Shown: positions 15,592-23,560 of the stretch, in pieces
How the letters are laid out: each line of letters opens with the position of its first letter
Numbering within the stretch: position 1 is the stretch's first letter
Assembly: GCF_021049265.1 (NCBI RefSeq)
Contig: NZ_CP088018.1
Coordinates: forward strand, 310,001 to 374,000
From: Ruania suaedae
GTDB taxonomy: Bacteria; Actinomycetota; Actinomycetes; Actinomycetales; Beutenbergiaceae
DNA length: 64,000 bases
Direction: 5' to 3'
Notes under the pieces: model-generated
Told to the model about the DNA's origin: nothing
Databases searched by the model: none
What the model saw: the letters and a program-made list of their open reading frames with translations, nothing else
Translations under genes and position numbers: made by a program

Positions 15592-16361
15592 TGCGGCCGC
15601 AGCCGCAGCTCGTGCATGCCACCGTCGACGGCCAGGCTCACGCCGACGGTCGAATGACTGCGTGGATGCGCCAGATACGCGACGGCGTCCGCCACCTCCG
15701 CCGGGTCCACCAGCCGCCCGTGCGGCTGGCGCGCGCGCAGCGCAGCCCGTTCGCCCTCGGGATCGTCCGCGGCGTCCAGCAACCGCCCGATCCACGGGGT
15801 GTCCGCGGTGCCCGGGCTGACGCAGTTCACCCGGATGCCCTCGCGGACGTGGTCGGCGGCCATCGCCCGGGTCAGCGCCAGCACCGCGCCCTTGGAGGCG
15901 CTGTACAGCGCGCGCTGCGGGAGCCCTGCGGTGGCAGCGATCGAGCTGGTGTTCACGATCGCCGCATGCTCGGAGGCGCGCAGGTGCGGCAGGCAGGCCC
16001 GGCTGACCCGGGCGATCCCGACCACGTTCACGTCCAGCACCCGGGTCCACTCGGCATCGTCGTTGCCGGCCACGTCGCCCTGGGCGCCGATCCCGGCGTT
16101 GTTGACCAGGATGTCGATCCCGCCGTGCGTAGCGACCACCTGCTCGACGGCGGAGCTCACCTGTGCGCTGTCCGTCACGTCCGCGCGGACTCCGAGGACG
16201 CCGTCGGGAAGCCCCATGACGGGAGCCGGCTCGCCCTCGGGAAGGTCGCGGTCGAGCACGACCACGCGGGCGCCGTCGGCGTGCAGGCGGGTCGCGACAG
16301 CGGCGCCGATCCCGGACGCGCCACCGGTGACCACCGCCACCAGGCCGCCGAAGGCGGTCAT
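15588..16361 (-). CDS. SDR, probable 2-keto-3-deoxy-L-fuconate dehydrogenase
   Basis: Short-chain dehydrogenase/reductase, 257 residues. The cofactor motif TGGASGIG lies at residues 12-19, followed by NNAGIG and the catalytic Ser of NTSSIAAT with YSASKGA (Tyr-x-x-x-Lys). It ends with the typical GVSLAVDGGM. Acidic residues after the second strand (VVVLDRD) suggest NAD rather than NADP. The start overlaps the FAH stop and the stop overlaps the AKR start. In the Xanthomonas L-fucose pathway the equivalent SDR oxidises 2-keto-3-deoxy-L-fuconate to the 2,4-diketo acid. The role is assigned from context; the family is certain. Confidence 0.82.
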   Translation of the reverse strand: MTAFGGLVAVVTGGASGIGAAVATRLHADGARVVVLDRDLPEGEPAPVMGLPDGVLGVRADVTDSAQVSSAVEQVVATHGGIDILVNNAGIGAQGDVAGNDDAEWTRVLDVNVVGIARVSRACLPHLRASEHAAIVNTSSIAATAGLPQRALYSASKGAVLALTRAMAADHVREGIRVNCVSPGTADTPWIGRLLDAADDPEGERAALRARQPHGRLVDPAEVADAVAYLAHPRSHSTVGVSLAVDGGMHELRLRPQ

Positions 16362-17212
16362 ACGGACGCGCCCATGACCGTGCGCTGACGGCCGAGGCCC
16401 TCGATCTCGACCTCGACCACGTCGCCGGCGCTCAGGTACGGGAACCGCCCGGAGACGGCCACGCCCTCGGGGGTGCCGGTGAGGATCACATCGCCCGGGT
16501 CGAGCGCGAGGTACTGGCTCAGGTGCCACACGATGTGGTCGACGTCGAAGATCATGTCGGCGGTGGTCGAGTCCTGCCGCGGCTCGCCGTTGACCCAGCT
16601 GCGCAGGAAGAGGTTCGTCGGGTCGACCTCGTCGGCGGTGACCAGCCACGGGCCGAGCGGGGAGAAGTCCGGAGCGCACTTGCCCTTGCTCCACTGGCCA
16701 CCGGACTCCACGAGCTGGAACTCGCGCTCGGAGAGGTCATCGGCGGTGACGAAGCCGGCGATGTGCGCGCGGGCGTCGGCGGGGGAGTCCAGGTAGAGCG
16801 CGCGGGAGCCGATCACGATCCCCAGCTCCACCTCCCAGTCGGTCCTTGCGGCCCGGCGCGGGATGGCCACCGGATCGTTCGGGCCGGTGAGGGTGTTGGC
16901 GGCCTTGAAGAACAGGATCGGCATCTCCGGCGGCTCCGCCCCGGACTCGGCGGCATGGGCGGCGTAGTTCTGGCCGATGCACAGGATCGAGCCGGCGCGG
17001 GCGAGAGGGGAACCCGTCCGCAGCTCGCCGGCGCCCTCGAGCACCGGCAGTGCGCCGTCGTTGGCGGCCTGCTGGATCCGCTCCAGCGAGTCCGGCCCCA
17101 GGTGCTCCCCGGTGAGGTCGGGCACCACCGAGCGCAGGTCGAACGCAGTACCGGACTCGTCGAGCAGCACCGGGACCTCCTGGCCGGGCGCTCCGAGGCG
17201 TGCGAGCTTCAT
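16358..17212 (-). CDS. FAH-family hydrolase, probable 2,4-diketo-3-deoxy-L-fuconate hydrolase
   Basis: Fumarylacetoacetate hydrolase-fold protein, 284 residues, predicted to cleave 2,4-diketo-3-deoxy-L-fuconate to pyruvate and L-lactate. Family signatures: CIGQNYAAHAAESG, PILFFKAANTLTGP, the metal-binding DWEVELGIVIG, ADDLSEREFQL and GDVILTGTPEGVAV. The ATG at 17212 is the first gene of the leftward FAH-SDR-AKR operon, divergent from the L-fuconate dehydratase gene. Alternatives are other FAH-type acylpyruvases, but the neighbouring enzymes match the L-fucose route step by step. Confidence 0.84.
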   Translation of the reverse strand: MKLARLGAPGQEVPVLLDESGTAFDLRSVVPDLTGEHLGPDSLERIQQAANDGALPVLEGAGELRTGSPLARAGSILCIGQNYAAHAAESGAEPPEMPILFFKAANTLTGPNDPVAIPRRAARTDWEVELGIVIGSRALYLDSPADARAHIAGFVTADDLSEREFQLVESGGQWSKGKCAPDFSPLGPWLVTADEVDPTNLFLRSWVNGEPRQDSTTADMIFDVDHIVWHLSQYLALDPGDVILTGTPEGVAVSGRFPYLSAGDVVEVEIEGLGRQRTVMGASV

Positions 17213-17237
17213 GGATCCTCCATTGGTGACTGGCGCA

Positions 17238-17267
17238 TTGACCAGGCAAACATCCGATGTCTAGGCT
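17238..17267 (+). promoter_or_regulatory. Promoter with overlapping operator for the fuconate dehydratase gene
   Basis: -35 TTGACC (17238-17243), an 18-bp spacer and -10 TAGGCT (17262-17267). A perfect inverted repeat ACATC-C-GATGT (17250-17260) sits between the two boxes, well placed for repression by the GntR protein encoded at 18619. It lies in the shared region of the two divergent L-fucose transcription units. Confidence 0.55.
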
Positions 17268-17294
17268 CGGCCACCGTACCTACGGGAGGCAGCC

Positions 17295-18584
17295 ATGAGC
17301 AAGATCGTCGCCATCGACGTCACCGACATCCGATTTCCCACGTCCACCCAGCTGGACGGCTCCGACGCGATGAACCCCGATCCGGACTACTCGGCTGCCT
17401 ACCTGCGCCTCGACACCGACGGCTCCGGTGATGCTGCGGCCCGGTCCGGCTACGGCTTCGTGTTCACCATCGGCCGCGGCAACGACGTGCAGGCCGGTGC
17501 GGTACGAGCGCTGGCCGAGCGCCTGATCGGCCGCGACGTCGAGGAGCTGCTCGCCGATCTGGGCGGGGTGTGGCGAGAGCTCGTCTACGACTCCCAGTGG
17601 CGCTGGCTCGGCCCGGAGAAGGGCGTCGCGCACATGGCGGTGGGCGCCGTCGTCAATGCGCTCTGGGACCTGCGCGCCAAGCGCGCCGGGATGCCGCTGT
17701 GGCAGCTGCTGGCGAGCCTGAGCCCGGAGGAGATCGTCGACCTCGTCGACTTCCGCTACCTCACCGACGCCCTCACCCGCGAGGAGGCGCTGGAGATCCT
17801 CGCCGCCGCCCAGGCCGGGCGCGCCGAGCGGGAGGCCACCCTCCTGGCCGAGGGCTACCCCGCCTACACCACCACGCCGGGCTGGCTCGGCTACTCCGAC
17901 GAGAAGCTCGAGCGGCTCAGCAAGGAGGCCGTGGCGGACGGGTTCACCCAGATCAAGCTCAAGGTCGGCGGCGACCTCACCGATGACGTGCGCCGGCTAC
18001 GGATCGCACGCGCCGCCGTCGGGCCGGACATCCGGATCGCGATCGATGCCAACCAGCGGTGGGACACCGCCGAGGCGATCGCGTGGGTGAACGCGCTCGC
18101 CGAGTTCGACATCGCCTGGATCGAGGAGCCCACCAGCCCCGACGACGTGCTCGCCCACGCGGCCATCGCCCGCGGGGTGGCGCCGATCCCGGTGGCCACC
18201 GGCGAGCACGCCGCCAACCGGGTGATGTTCAAGCAGCTGCTGCAGGCCGGCGGCGCGCAGGTGGTGCAGATCGACGCCACCCGGGTGGCCGGCGTCAACG
18301 AGAACATCGCCATCCTGCTGCTCGCCGCCAAGTTCGGAGTGCGGGTGTGCCCGCACGCCGGTGGCGTGGGGCTGTGCGAGGCGGTGCAGCACCTGTCGAT
18401 GTTCGACTACGTGGCGGTCTCGGGCACGCGCGAGGATCGGATGATCGAGTTCGTCGACCACCTGCACGAGCACTTCGTGGACCCGGTGCGGGTGAGCGGC
18501 GGGGTGTTCCAGGCGCCGCGGCTGCCCGGTGCGGGGATGCAGATGCACGAGGCCTCGGTGCACCAGTACACCTGGGGCGGCTGA
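17295..18584 (+). CDS. L-fuconate dehydratase (enolase superfamily)
   Basis: Mandelate-racemase-type enolase superfamily enzyme, 429 residues, removing water from L-fuconate to give 2-keto-3-deoxy-L-fuconate. The N-terminus has the fuconate dehydratase signature [20 protein letters not shown]. The KxK catalytic pair is at 221-223 (QIKLKVGG). Metal ligands are Asp251 (IAIDANQRW), Glu277 (AWIEEPTSP) and Glu304 (ATGEH), and the catalytic His is His354 (CPHAGGVGL). A GGGAGG ribosome site precedes the ATG. It is followed 34 bp later by the GntR gene, with the other pathway genes divergent. This is the firmest marker of the L-fucose function of the locus. Confidence 0.93.
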   Translation: MSKIVAIDVTDIRFPTSTQLDGSDAMNPDPDYSAAYLRLDTDGSGDAAARSGYGFVFTIGRGNDVQAGAVRALAERLIGRDVEELLADLGGVWRELVYDSQWRWLGPEKGVAHMAVGAVVNALWDLRAKRAGMPLWQLLASLSPEEIVDLVDFRYLTDALTREEALEILAAAQAGRAEREATLLAEGYPAYTTTPGWLGYSDEKLERLSKEAVADGFTQIKLKVGGDLTDDVRRLRIARAAVGPDIRIAIDANQRWDTAEAIAWVNALAEFDIAWIEEPTSPDDVLAHAAIARGVAPIPVATGEHAANRVMFKQLLQAGGAQVVQIDATRVAGVNENIAILLLAAKFGVRVCPHAGGVGLCEAVQHLSMFDYVAVSGTREDRMIEFVDHLHEHFVDPVRVSGGVFQAPRLPGAGMQMHEASVHQYTWGG

Positions 18585-18618
18585 GCAGAGAGAACTGAGC
18601 CGAGAGAGAGGATGACTC

Positions 18619-19320
18619 GTGGCCGTCACCGATACCGCGATCGAGACCATCAAGGCGATGATCGTCTCCGGCGAGCTCGAGCCCGGTCAGCGCCTCCCCC
18701 CGGAGAAGGAGCTCAGTGAGCGCCTCGGCCTGTCCCGGAACTCGTTGCGGGAGGCCGTGAAGTCCCTCGCCCTGATCCGGGTGCTCGACGTGCGCCGCGG
18801 GGACGGCACCTACGTCACCTCGCTCGAACCTCGTCTGCTGCTGGAGGCGATGAGCTTCGTGGTGGACCTCCACCGGGACGACTCGGTGCTGGAGATCTTC
18901 GAGGTGCGGCGACTGCTGGAGCCGCACGCCGCGGCCCGGGCGGCCGTGCGGGTCACCGAGAGCGAGCTCGCGGCGCTGCAGGCCGAGGTCGACGGCGTCT
19001 CCCCGGAGGCGAGTGTGGAGGACCTCGTGGCCCACGACATGCGCTTCCACGCCGCGATCACCGAGGCCGGCGGGAACGACTACCTCGCGAGCCTGCTGGA
19101 GGCGCTCTCCAGCGCCACCGTGCGGGCACGGGTGTGGCGCGGGATCACCCAGGACCGGGTGGCCGACCGGACCCTGTCGGAGCACCGGGCGATCCTGGCG
19201 GCGCTGCGCCGCCGGGACTCGGAGATGGTGCGGGCCGCGCTGACGGTGCACATCGGGGGAGTGGAGACGTGGCTGCGCCAGGCGGCCGAGGAGGCGGCCG
19301 GCCCGGCCCAGCCCGGCTGA
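18619..19320 (+). CDS. GntR (FadR subfamily) regulator of L-fucose genes
   Basis: A 233-residue regulator. The winged helix at residues 1-70 (IKAMIVSGELEPGQRLPPEK, then ELSERLGLSRNSLREAVKSL) is followed by an all-helical FCD ligand domain with metal-binding His/Asp residues (LVAHDMRFHAAITEAGGN and LSEHRAILAAL). The GTG at 18619 is used. It follows the fuconate dehydratase gene closely, and a palindrome lies in the divergent promoter of the pathway genes, so it probably represses them until a fuconate-type intermediate binds. It ends one base before the stop of the convergent glpD gene. Confidence 0.88.
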   Translation: MAVTDTAIETIKAMIVSGELEPGQRLPPEKELSERLGLSRNSLREAVKSLALIRVLDVRRGDGTYVTSLEPRLLLEAMSFVVDLHRDDSVLEIFEVRRLLEPHAAARAAVRVTESELAALQAEVDGVSPEASVEDLVAHDMRFHAAITEAGGNDYLASLLEALSSATVRARVWRGITQDRVADRTLSEHRAILAALRRRDSEMVRAALTVHIGGVETWLRQAAEEAAGPAQPG

Positions 19321-21060
19321 CTACTCCCCCAGTGCGGCGAGCGGCACGACGTCCTCGACCGCGCGGCGGGCGGCGTCGGCCTCGGCGTCGGTCATCGTGC
19401 CCAGGGCGGCCTCCTCCGCAGCGGCCATCTCCGCGTAGGCGCTGATCTCGTGGCGGGTGGTCTTCTCGTCCCAGCCCAGCAGCGGCCCGGCGATCTGCGC
19501 CATCTCCTCCAGGGCGCTCACGCCCCGGTCACGCTGCTCGAAGAACAGCCGGATCCGGCGCATCAGGATGTCCTCCAGGTGCAGCGCCCCCTCGTACTCG
19601 ACCGCCATCACCACCTCGGCGCGCAGATAGGCCGGCGCGGACTCGAGCGGCTTGCCGAGCTCGGGGTCCTCGTCCACCAGCGCGAGCAGGGTCTGCAGGT
19701 CGGAGCCGTACCGGCCCAGCAGGTGCTCCAGCCGGGCCTTGTCCCAGCCGTAGCGGGCGGCGATCTGTGGCGCCTGCCGGGTGATCGCCTTCAGCCTGGG
19801 TGCCCCGATGAGCGGGGTGTCGGGGGTGACCGAGCGGCGCTTGCGGGCCTCGGCCTCGCCGAGGGCGTGGTCGACGGCGTGCTCGGCCATCAGTCGGTAC
19901 GAGGTGAGCTTGCCCCCGGAGATGATCGTCAGGCCCGGCGCCGACTCGACCACGGTGTGGTCGCGGGAGACCTTCGTGGAGGCCTCCCCGCCGTCCTTGG
20001 TGCCGGGCTGGACCAGGGGGCGAAGCCCCGCGTAGACCCCGACGACGTCCTCGAACGTGAGGTTCGAGGAGAGGACGTCGTTGGCGTGGTCGAGGATGTA
20101 GTCGATGTCGGCGCGGGTGGCCACGGGGTGCAGGCGGCCCTCGTCCCAGGGCGTGTCGGTGGTGCCGATGATCCAGTACCGGGCCCACGGGATGATGAAC
20201 AGCACCGACTTCTCCGTACGCAGGAACAGCCCGACGTCACCGGAGATGCGCTCCTTGGGGATGACCACGTGGGCACCCTTGGAGGCCAGCACCTCCAGGC
20301 CGCCGTCGGTGCCGCCGAGCGCCTCGGTCTCCTCGGTCCACACCCCCGTGGCGTTGATGACGCGCTTGGCGCGGATCGTGTGGCGGGTGCCGGTCTCCAG
20401 GTCGACGACCTCGGCGCCCTCGACCCGGCCGCCCGGCCCCTTGACGTAGTCGACCACCTGGGTGCGGGCGGCGGCGTGGGCCCCGAACGAGGCGGCGGTG
20501 CGGATGAGGGTCATGACCAGCCGGGCGTCGTCGACCCGCGCGTCGTAGAAGCGGATGCCGCCCACGAGCTTGTCGCTGCGCACGTCCGGGAAGAGCTTCT
20601 CCACCCCGGCGCGGGAGTAGTGCTTCTGCACCGGCACGGCCATGCCGCGGTGCCCGATCACGGCCATCGCGTCGTAGAGGCCGATGCCGAGAGCGCTGTA
20701 GGCCCGCTCGATCACCGGCTGCTTCAGCGGCCACAGGAACGGCTGGGCCTTGACCAGGTGCGGGGCCGTCCTGGTCAGCAGCAGCCCCCGCTCCCGCAGG
20801 CCCTCGGCGACCAGCTTGAAGTCGAGGTTGTACAGGTAGCGCACGCCGCCGTGCACCAGCTTGGACGACCACGACGACGTCCCCGCGGCCCAGTCCTGCA
20901 TCTCCACCACGCCGGTGCTCAGGCCGCGCGTGACGGCGTCGAGCGCGACGCCCGCCCCGGTGATCCCGCCGCCGACGACCAGGACGTCGAGCGGCTCGCC
21001 GCTGGTCATGGCCTCCAGGGCGGCGGCCCGGCTGTGCTTCGTCAACGCTGAACGTGTCAC
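19321..21060 (-). CDS. glpD: Glycerol-3-phosphate dehydrogenase (FAD)
   Basis: Membrane-associated flavoprotein oxidising sn-glycerol-3-phosphate to dihydroxyacetone phosphate and feeding electrons to the quinone pool. It has 579 residues from the GTG at 21060 (AGGAGA upstream). Features are the FAD motif VLVVGGGITGAGVALDAVTR (residues 27-46), the GlpD block TSSWSSKLVHGGVRYL, and FIIPWARYWIIGTTDTPW. A C-terminal helical domain follows. The divergent DeoR gene and repeats in between suggest joint control with the cluster at 22259-26457. A polyol-phosphate dehydrogenase of the EryB type is an alternative, since EryB is a GlpD homologue found beside RpiB- and FGGY-family genes. Confidence 0.88.
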   Translation of the reverse strand: MTRSALTKHSRAAALEAMTSGEPLDVLVVGGGITGAGVALDAVTRGLSTGVVEMQDWAAGTSSWSSKLVHGGVRYLYNLDFKLVAEGLRERGLLLTRTAPHLVKAQPFLWPLKQPVIERAYSALGIGLYDAMAVIGHRGMAVPVQKHYSRAGVEKLFPDVRSDKLVGGIRFYDARVDDARLVMTLIRTAASFGAHAAARTQVVDYVKGPGGRVEGAEVVDLETGTRHTIRAKRVINATGVWTEETEALGGTDGGLEVLASKGAHVVIPKERISGDVGLFLRTEKSVLFIIPWARYWIIGTTDTPWDEGRLHPVATRADIDYILDHANDVLSSNLTFEDVVGVYAGLRPLVQPGTKDGGEASTKVSRDHTVVESAPGLTIISGGKLTSYRLMAEHAVDHALGEAEARKRRSVTPDTPLIGAPRLKAITRQAPQIAARYGWDKARLEHLLGRYGSDLQTLLALVDEDPELGKPLESAPAYLRAEVVMAVEYEGALHLEDILMRRIRLFFEQRDRGVSALEEMAQIAGPLLGWDEKTTRHEISAYAEMAAAEEAALGTMTDAEADAARRAVEDVVPLAALGE

Positions 21061-21124
21061 GACATCTCCTGTGGGCTCCGAGGTCTGGACTGACGCTCCG
21101 ATCGTGGCGCGGTCCCGCACTGAT

Positions 21125-21151
21125 GTGCAAACGGTTCACACAAACGTGCAC
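21125..21151. promoter_or_regulatory. Candidate DeoR/GlpR operator upstream of glpD
   Basis: GTGCA (21125-21129) pairs with TGCAC (21147-21151). Inside, CAAACG is repeated 13 bp apart (21128 and 21141), flanking GGTTCACA. The position, 65-90 bases upstream of glpD, and the presence of a DeoR gene on the other side suggest an operator. Inferred. Confidence 0.4.
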
Positions 21152-21234
21152 GGTGGTCGGAGGTCCGCGCACGAACCGGTGTGCTCGACCCTACGGCGCC
21201 ACCGGCCCGCCCGGCGACCGGAACGGCACGGCTG

Positions 21235-21293
21235 CGTCGGTCTGCGGCAGCATCCGTCCGCAGACCGACGTATGCGTGTCCGTGCGGTCAGCG
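21235..21293 (+). repeat. Dispersed hairpin element, copy A
   Basis: CGTCGGTCTGCGG (21235-21247) and CCGCAGACCGACG (21258-21270) form a perfect 13-bp stem with a 10-base loop, followed by TATGCG and GCGGTCAGCG. The 55 bases from 21239 to 21293 match 33033-33087 without gaps at about 43 positions. Both copies lie just upstream of a gene in the same orientation. Confidence 0.6.
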
Positions 21294-21336
21294 CGTAGGC
21301 TCGCGGTGGACGATCGTTCGGCCTTCGGGAGGCGTG

Positions 21337-22167
21337 GTGGCGGGTGTGCAGCGCAGCGCCGGTGCTCGCAAGGGCCGCGCTCCCGCGGAGGTGAGTGCCC
21401 GGCGCCGGAACCGGATCGTCGACCTGGTCCAGCGCGACGGCTCGGTCACCATCGACGAGCTCGGCGCCACCTTCGGCGTCTCCACCGTGACGATCTACCG
21501 CGACCTGGCCGACCTGGAGTCCCTCGGCATGATCGTGCGCCAGCGCGGGGTCGTCACGGCGGCCGGCTCGAACCTGCAGGAGGCCCCGGCTCGCTTCCGC
21601 CTCGGGCAGCAGGAGCCGGCCAAGCTCGCCATCGCCCGCCATGCCGCGGCCTCGGTGCCGCGCGGCAGCGCGGTGATGCTGGACGACTCCACCACCGGCG
21701 TGCTCACCGCCCGCGCCCTGGCCGCTCGCGCCCCGCTGACCGTGGTGACCAACTCGCTCCTGGTGGCCGAGGAGGTCCGGGCCGGCGCCGGCATGCGCCT
21801 GGTGCTCACCGGGGGCGAGTACGAGGCCTGGGCGGAGGCGCTGCTGGGCCCGGTCACCGCCACGGTGGTCGCCTCCCTGGCTGCCGATGTGTGCATGGTC
21901 TCGGTCTCCGGTATCACCGACGGCGTGACGTACCACCCCTACGCCGAGGTCGCCGCGGTGAAGAAGGCGATGATGCGCGCCTCGGCCCGCAGCGTCGCGC
22001 TCGTCGACCACACCAAGTTCCGCCGCCGCGCCCTGCACGAGGTGGCCCCGCTGACGGCATTCGACACCGTGATCACCGACGCCGGCACCGACCCCGAGGT
22101 GCTGGAGCGCCTGCGAGGGGCAGGTGTCACCGTGGAGGTGGCGGAGAGCCTCGCCAGCCCGTCGTAG
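21337..22167 (+). CDS. DeoR/GlpR-family transcriptional regulator
   Basis: Sugar-phosphate-responsive repressor of about 276 residues. The DeoR helix-turn-helix is RRNRIVDLVQRDGSVTIDEL, GATFGVSTVTIYRDLADLE, GMIVRQRG. The C-terminal DeoRC domain has the usual SGITDGVTYHPYAEVAAVKKAMM and DHTKFRRRALHEVAPLTAFD. Several GTG codons could start it; 21337 has GGGAGG four bases upstream, and 21334 or 21346 are alternatives. It lies between glpD (divergent) and the isomerase/kinase cluster (same strand, 91 bp downstream). Operator-like symmetric elements sit on both sides, so it probably controls both. Confidence 0.87.
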   Translation: MAGVQRSAGARKGRAPAEVSARRRNRIVDLVQRDGSVTIDELGATFGVSTVTIYRDLADLESLGMIVRQRGVVTAAGSNLQEAPARFRLGQQEPAKLAIARHAAASVPRGSAVMLDDSTTGVLTARALAARAPLTVVTNSLLVAEEVRAGAGMRLVLTGGEYEAWAEALLGPVTATVVASLAADVCMVSVSGITDGVTYHPYAEVAAVKKAMMRASARSVALVDHTKFRRRALHEVAPLTAFDTVITDAGTDPEVLERLRGAGVTVEVAESLASPS

Positions 22168-22177
22168 CCCTTCTCAC

Positions 22178-22211
22178 AAACTATGGAGTTTTCTGCACTG
22201 CGCTTGATAAT
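22178..22211 (+). promoter_or_regulatory. Promoter/operator of the isomerase-kinase operon
   Basis: AAACT-ATGG-AGTTT (22178-22191) is a perfect inverted repeat just upstream of a good -10 box, GATAAT (22206-22211). No convincing -35 is seen, which suits a regulated promoter. DeoR control is inferred. Confidence 0.45.
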
Positions 22212-22258
22212 CTGGTCACAGTCGACGGCGCCGCCGAGCGCCGGGAAGCAGGGAGATC

Positions 22259-22717
22259 ATGGGACTTCGCATCATCGTCGGCGCTGACAGCGCCGGGTAC
22301 GACTACAAGGAGAAGATCAAGGCCGACTTCGAGGCCGACGACCGGGTCGACTCGGTCGTCGATGTCGGCGTGGGATCCGGCGAGGACGTCGACTACCCGC
22401 ATGTCGCGGTCGACGCCGCCCGCAAGGTCGCCGCCGGCGAGGCCGACCGGGCCCTGCTGATCTGCGGCACCGGGATGGGGGTGGCGATCGCGGCCAACAA
22501 GGTGCCCGGCATCCGCGCCTCCGTCGCGCACGACAGCTTCTCGGTGGAGCGCCTGGTCAAGTCCAACAACGCCCAGGTCCTCACCTTCGGCCAGCGCGTG
22601 ATCGGCCTCGAGCTCGCTCGCAAGCTCGCCGGGGAATGGCTGGAGCACGTCTTCGATCCGACCTCACCCTCGAAGCAGAAGGTGGACGCCATCTGCTCCT
22701 ACGAGCCCGAGGGCTGA
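22259..22717 (+). CDS. RpiB/LacAB-family sugar-phosphate isomerase
   Basis: A 152-residue aldose-ketose phosphate isomerase of the RpiB fold. Signatures: [36 protein letters not shown] and the anion-hole/catalytic region [20 protein letters not shown], followed by [20 protein letters not shown]. It matches the D-erythrulose-4-phosphate isomerase (EryI/DerI-like) branch at least as well as housekeeping ribose-5-phosphate isomerase. The ATG is preceded by GGGAG. It is the first gene of a four-gene operon (isomerase, HAD phosphatase, FGGY kinase, polyol-phosphate dehydrogenase). The exact substrate cannot be told from sequence. Confidence 0.85.
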   Translation: MGLRIIVGADSAGYDYKEKIKADFEADDRVDSVVDVGVGSGEDVDYPHVAVDAARKVAAGEADRALLICGTGMGVAIAANKVPGIRASVAHDSFSVERLVKSNNAQVLTFGQRVIGLELARKLAGEWLEHVFDPTSPSKQKVDAICSYEPEG

Positions 22718-22719
22718 GC

Positions 22720-23556
22720 GTGCCTGACCTGCCCGAGCGGCTCTACGACGCCTACGTCTTCGACCTCGACGGCACGATCTACCTCGGCGAGGAGTTCCTC
22801 CCGGGCGCCGAGCGCCTGGTGCGCGAGCTGCGCCGCCGGGAGATCCCGGTCCGGTTCCTGTCCAACAACCCCACCAAGGACCCGGCCCAGTACGCCGAGA
22901 AGCTGGACCGCCTCGGCCTGCCCACCCCGGTGGACGAGATCGCCAACACCGTGGTGGTGATGGTGCGCTGGCTGCTCGAGCACCACCCGGGCAAGACGGT
23001 CTACCCGATCGCCGAGGAACCGCTGGTCCGGGCCCTCGCCGAGGCCGGTATCGCGATGAGCGAGGATCCGGCCGAGATCGACATCGTCATCGCCAGCTAC
23101 GACCGGGCCTTCGAGTACCGCAAGTTGCAGATCGCCTTCGACGCCATCTGGTTCCACCAGCGCGCGATCCTCGTCACCACCAACCCGGACCGTTACTGCC
23201 CCTTCCCGGGCGGTCGCGGTGAGCCCGACGCCGCCGCCATCGTGGCCGCGATCGAGGCCTGCACGGGCGCCACGCTGGCCAAGAACGTCGGCAAACCCGA
23301 TCCGGACATGCTCACCGCGGCGCTCGCGGGCGTGGACGTCGACCCCCGCCGGGCCATGATGATCGGCGACCGGCTCGGCACCGACATCCAGATGGCGGTC
23401 AACACGCAGATGTCCTCCACGCTCGTGCTCACCGGCGATTCCACCCGCGCCGAGGCCGAGGCGCTGCCGGCGGCGAACCAGCCCACCTTCATCCTCGAGC
23501 GCGTCGACCACCTGATCCCGGCGCCGCTGCGCGCCGAGCTCGGCTGGACCGACTGA
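22720..23556 (+). CDS. HAD-IIA (NagD/AraL-like) phosphatase
   Basis: A 278-residue HAD hydrolase. The nucleophile motif is YVFDLDGTIYLGEEFLPGA (the first Asp attacks, the second is the acid). Motif II RFLSNNPTK and a C2-type cap follow, then motif III KNVGKPDPDM and motif IV MMIGDRLGTDIQMA. The GTG at 22720 begins three bases after the isomerase stop. In Bacillus subtilis AraL, a HAD-IIA phosphatase, sits in the ara operon beside AraM, a glycerol-1-phosphate dehydrogenase, and AraB. The same trio is found here, suggesting removal of a toxic or side-product sugar phosphate. That role is inferred. Confidence 0.85.
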   Translation: MPDLPERLYDAYVFDLDGTIYLGEEFLPGAERLVRELRRREIPVRFLSNNPTKDPAQYAEKLDRLGLPTPVDEIANTVVVMVRWLLEHHPGKTVYPIAEEPLVRALAEAGIAMSEDPAEIDIVIASYDRAFEYRKLQIAFDAIWFHQRAILVTTNPDRYCPFPGGRGEPDAAAIVAAIEACTGATLAKNVGKPDPDMLTAALAGVDVDPRRAMMIGDRLGTDIQMAVNTQMSSTLVLTGDSTRAEAEALPAANQPTFILERVDHLIPAPLRAELGWTD

Positions 23557-23560
23557 GCAC

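Noticed and set aside
15588-16361. SDR gene as a carotenoid or polyketide reductase
   Set aside because: Four-base overlaps with FAH and AKR genes and the adjacent L-fuconate dehydratase place it in the L-fucose route.
21124-21151. GTTCACA upstream of glpD as another PHO box
   Set aside because: Only one unit matches. Neighbouring 11-bp slots do not, and the symmetric GTGCA arms fit a DeoR-type operator better.
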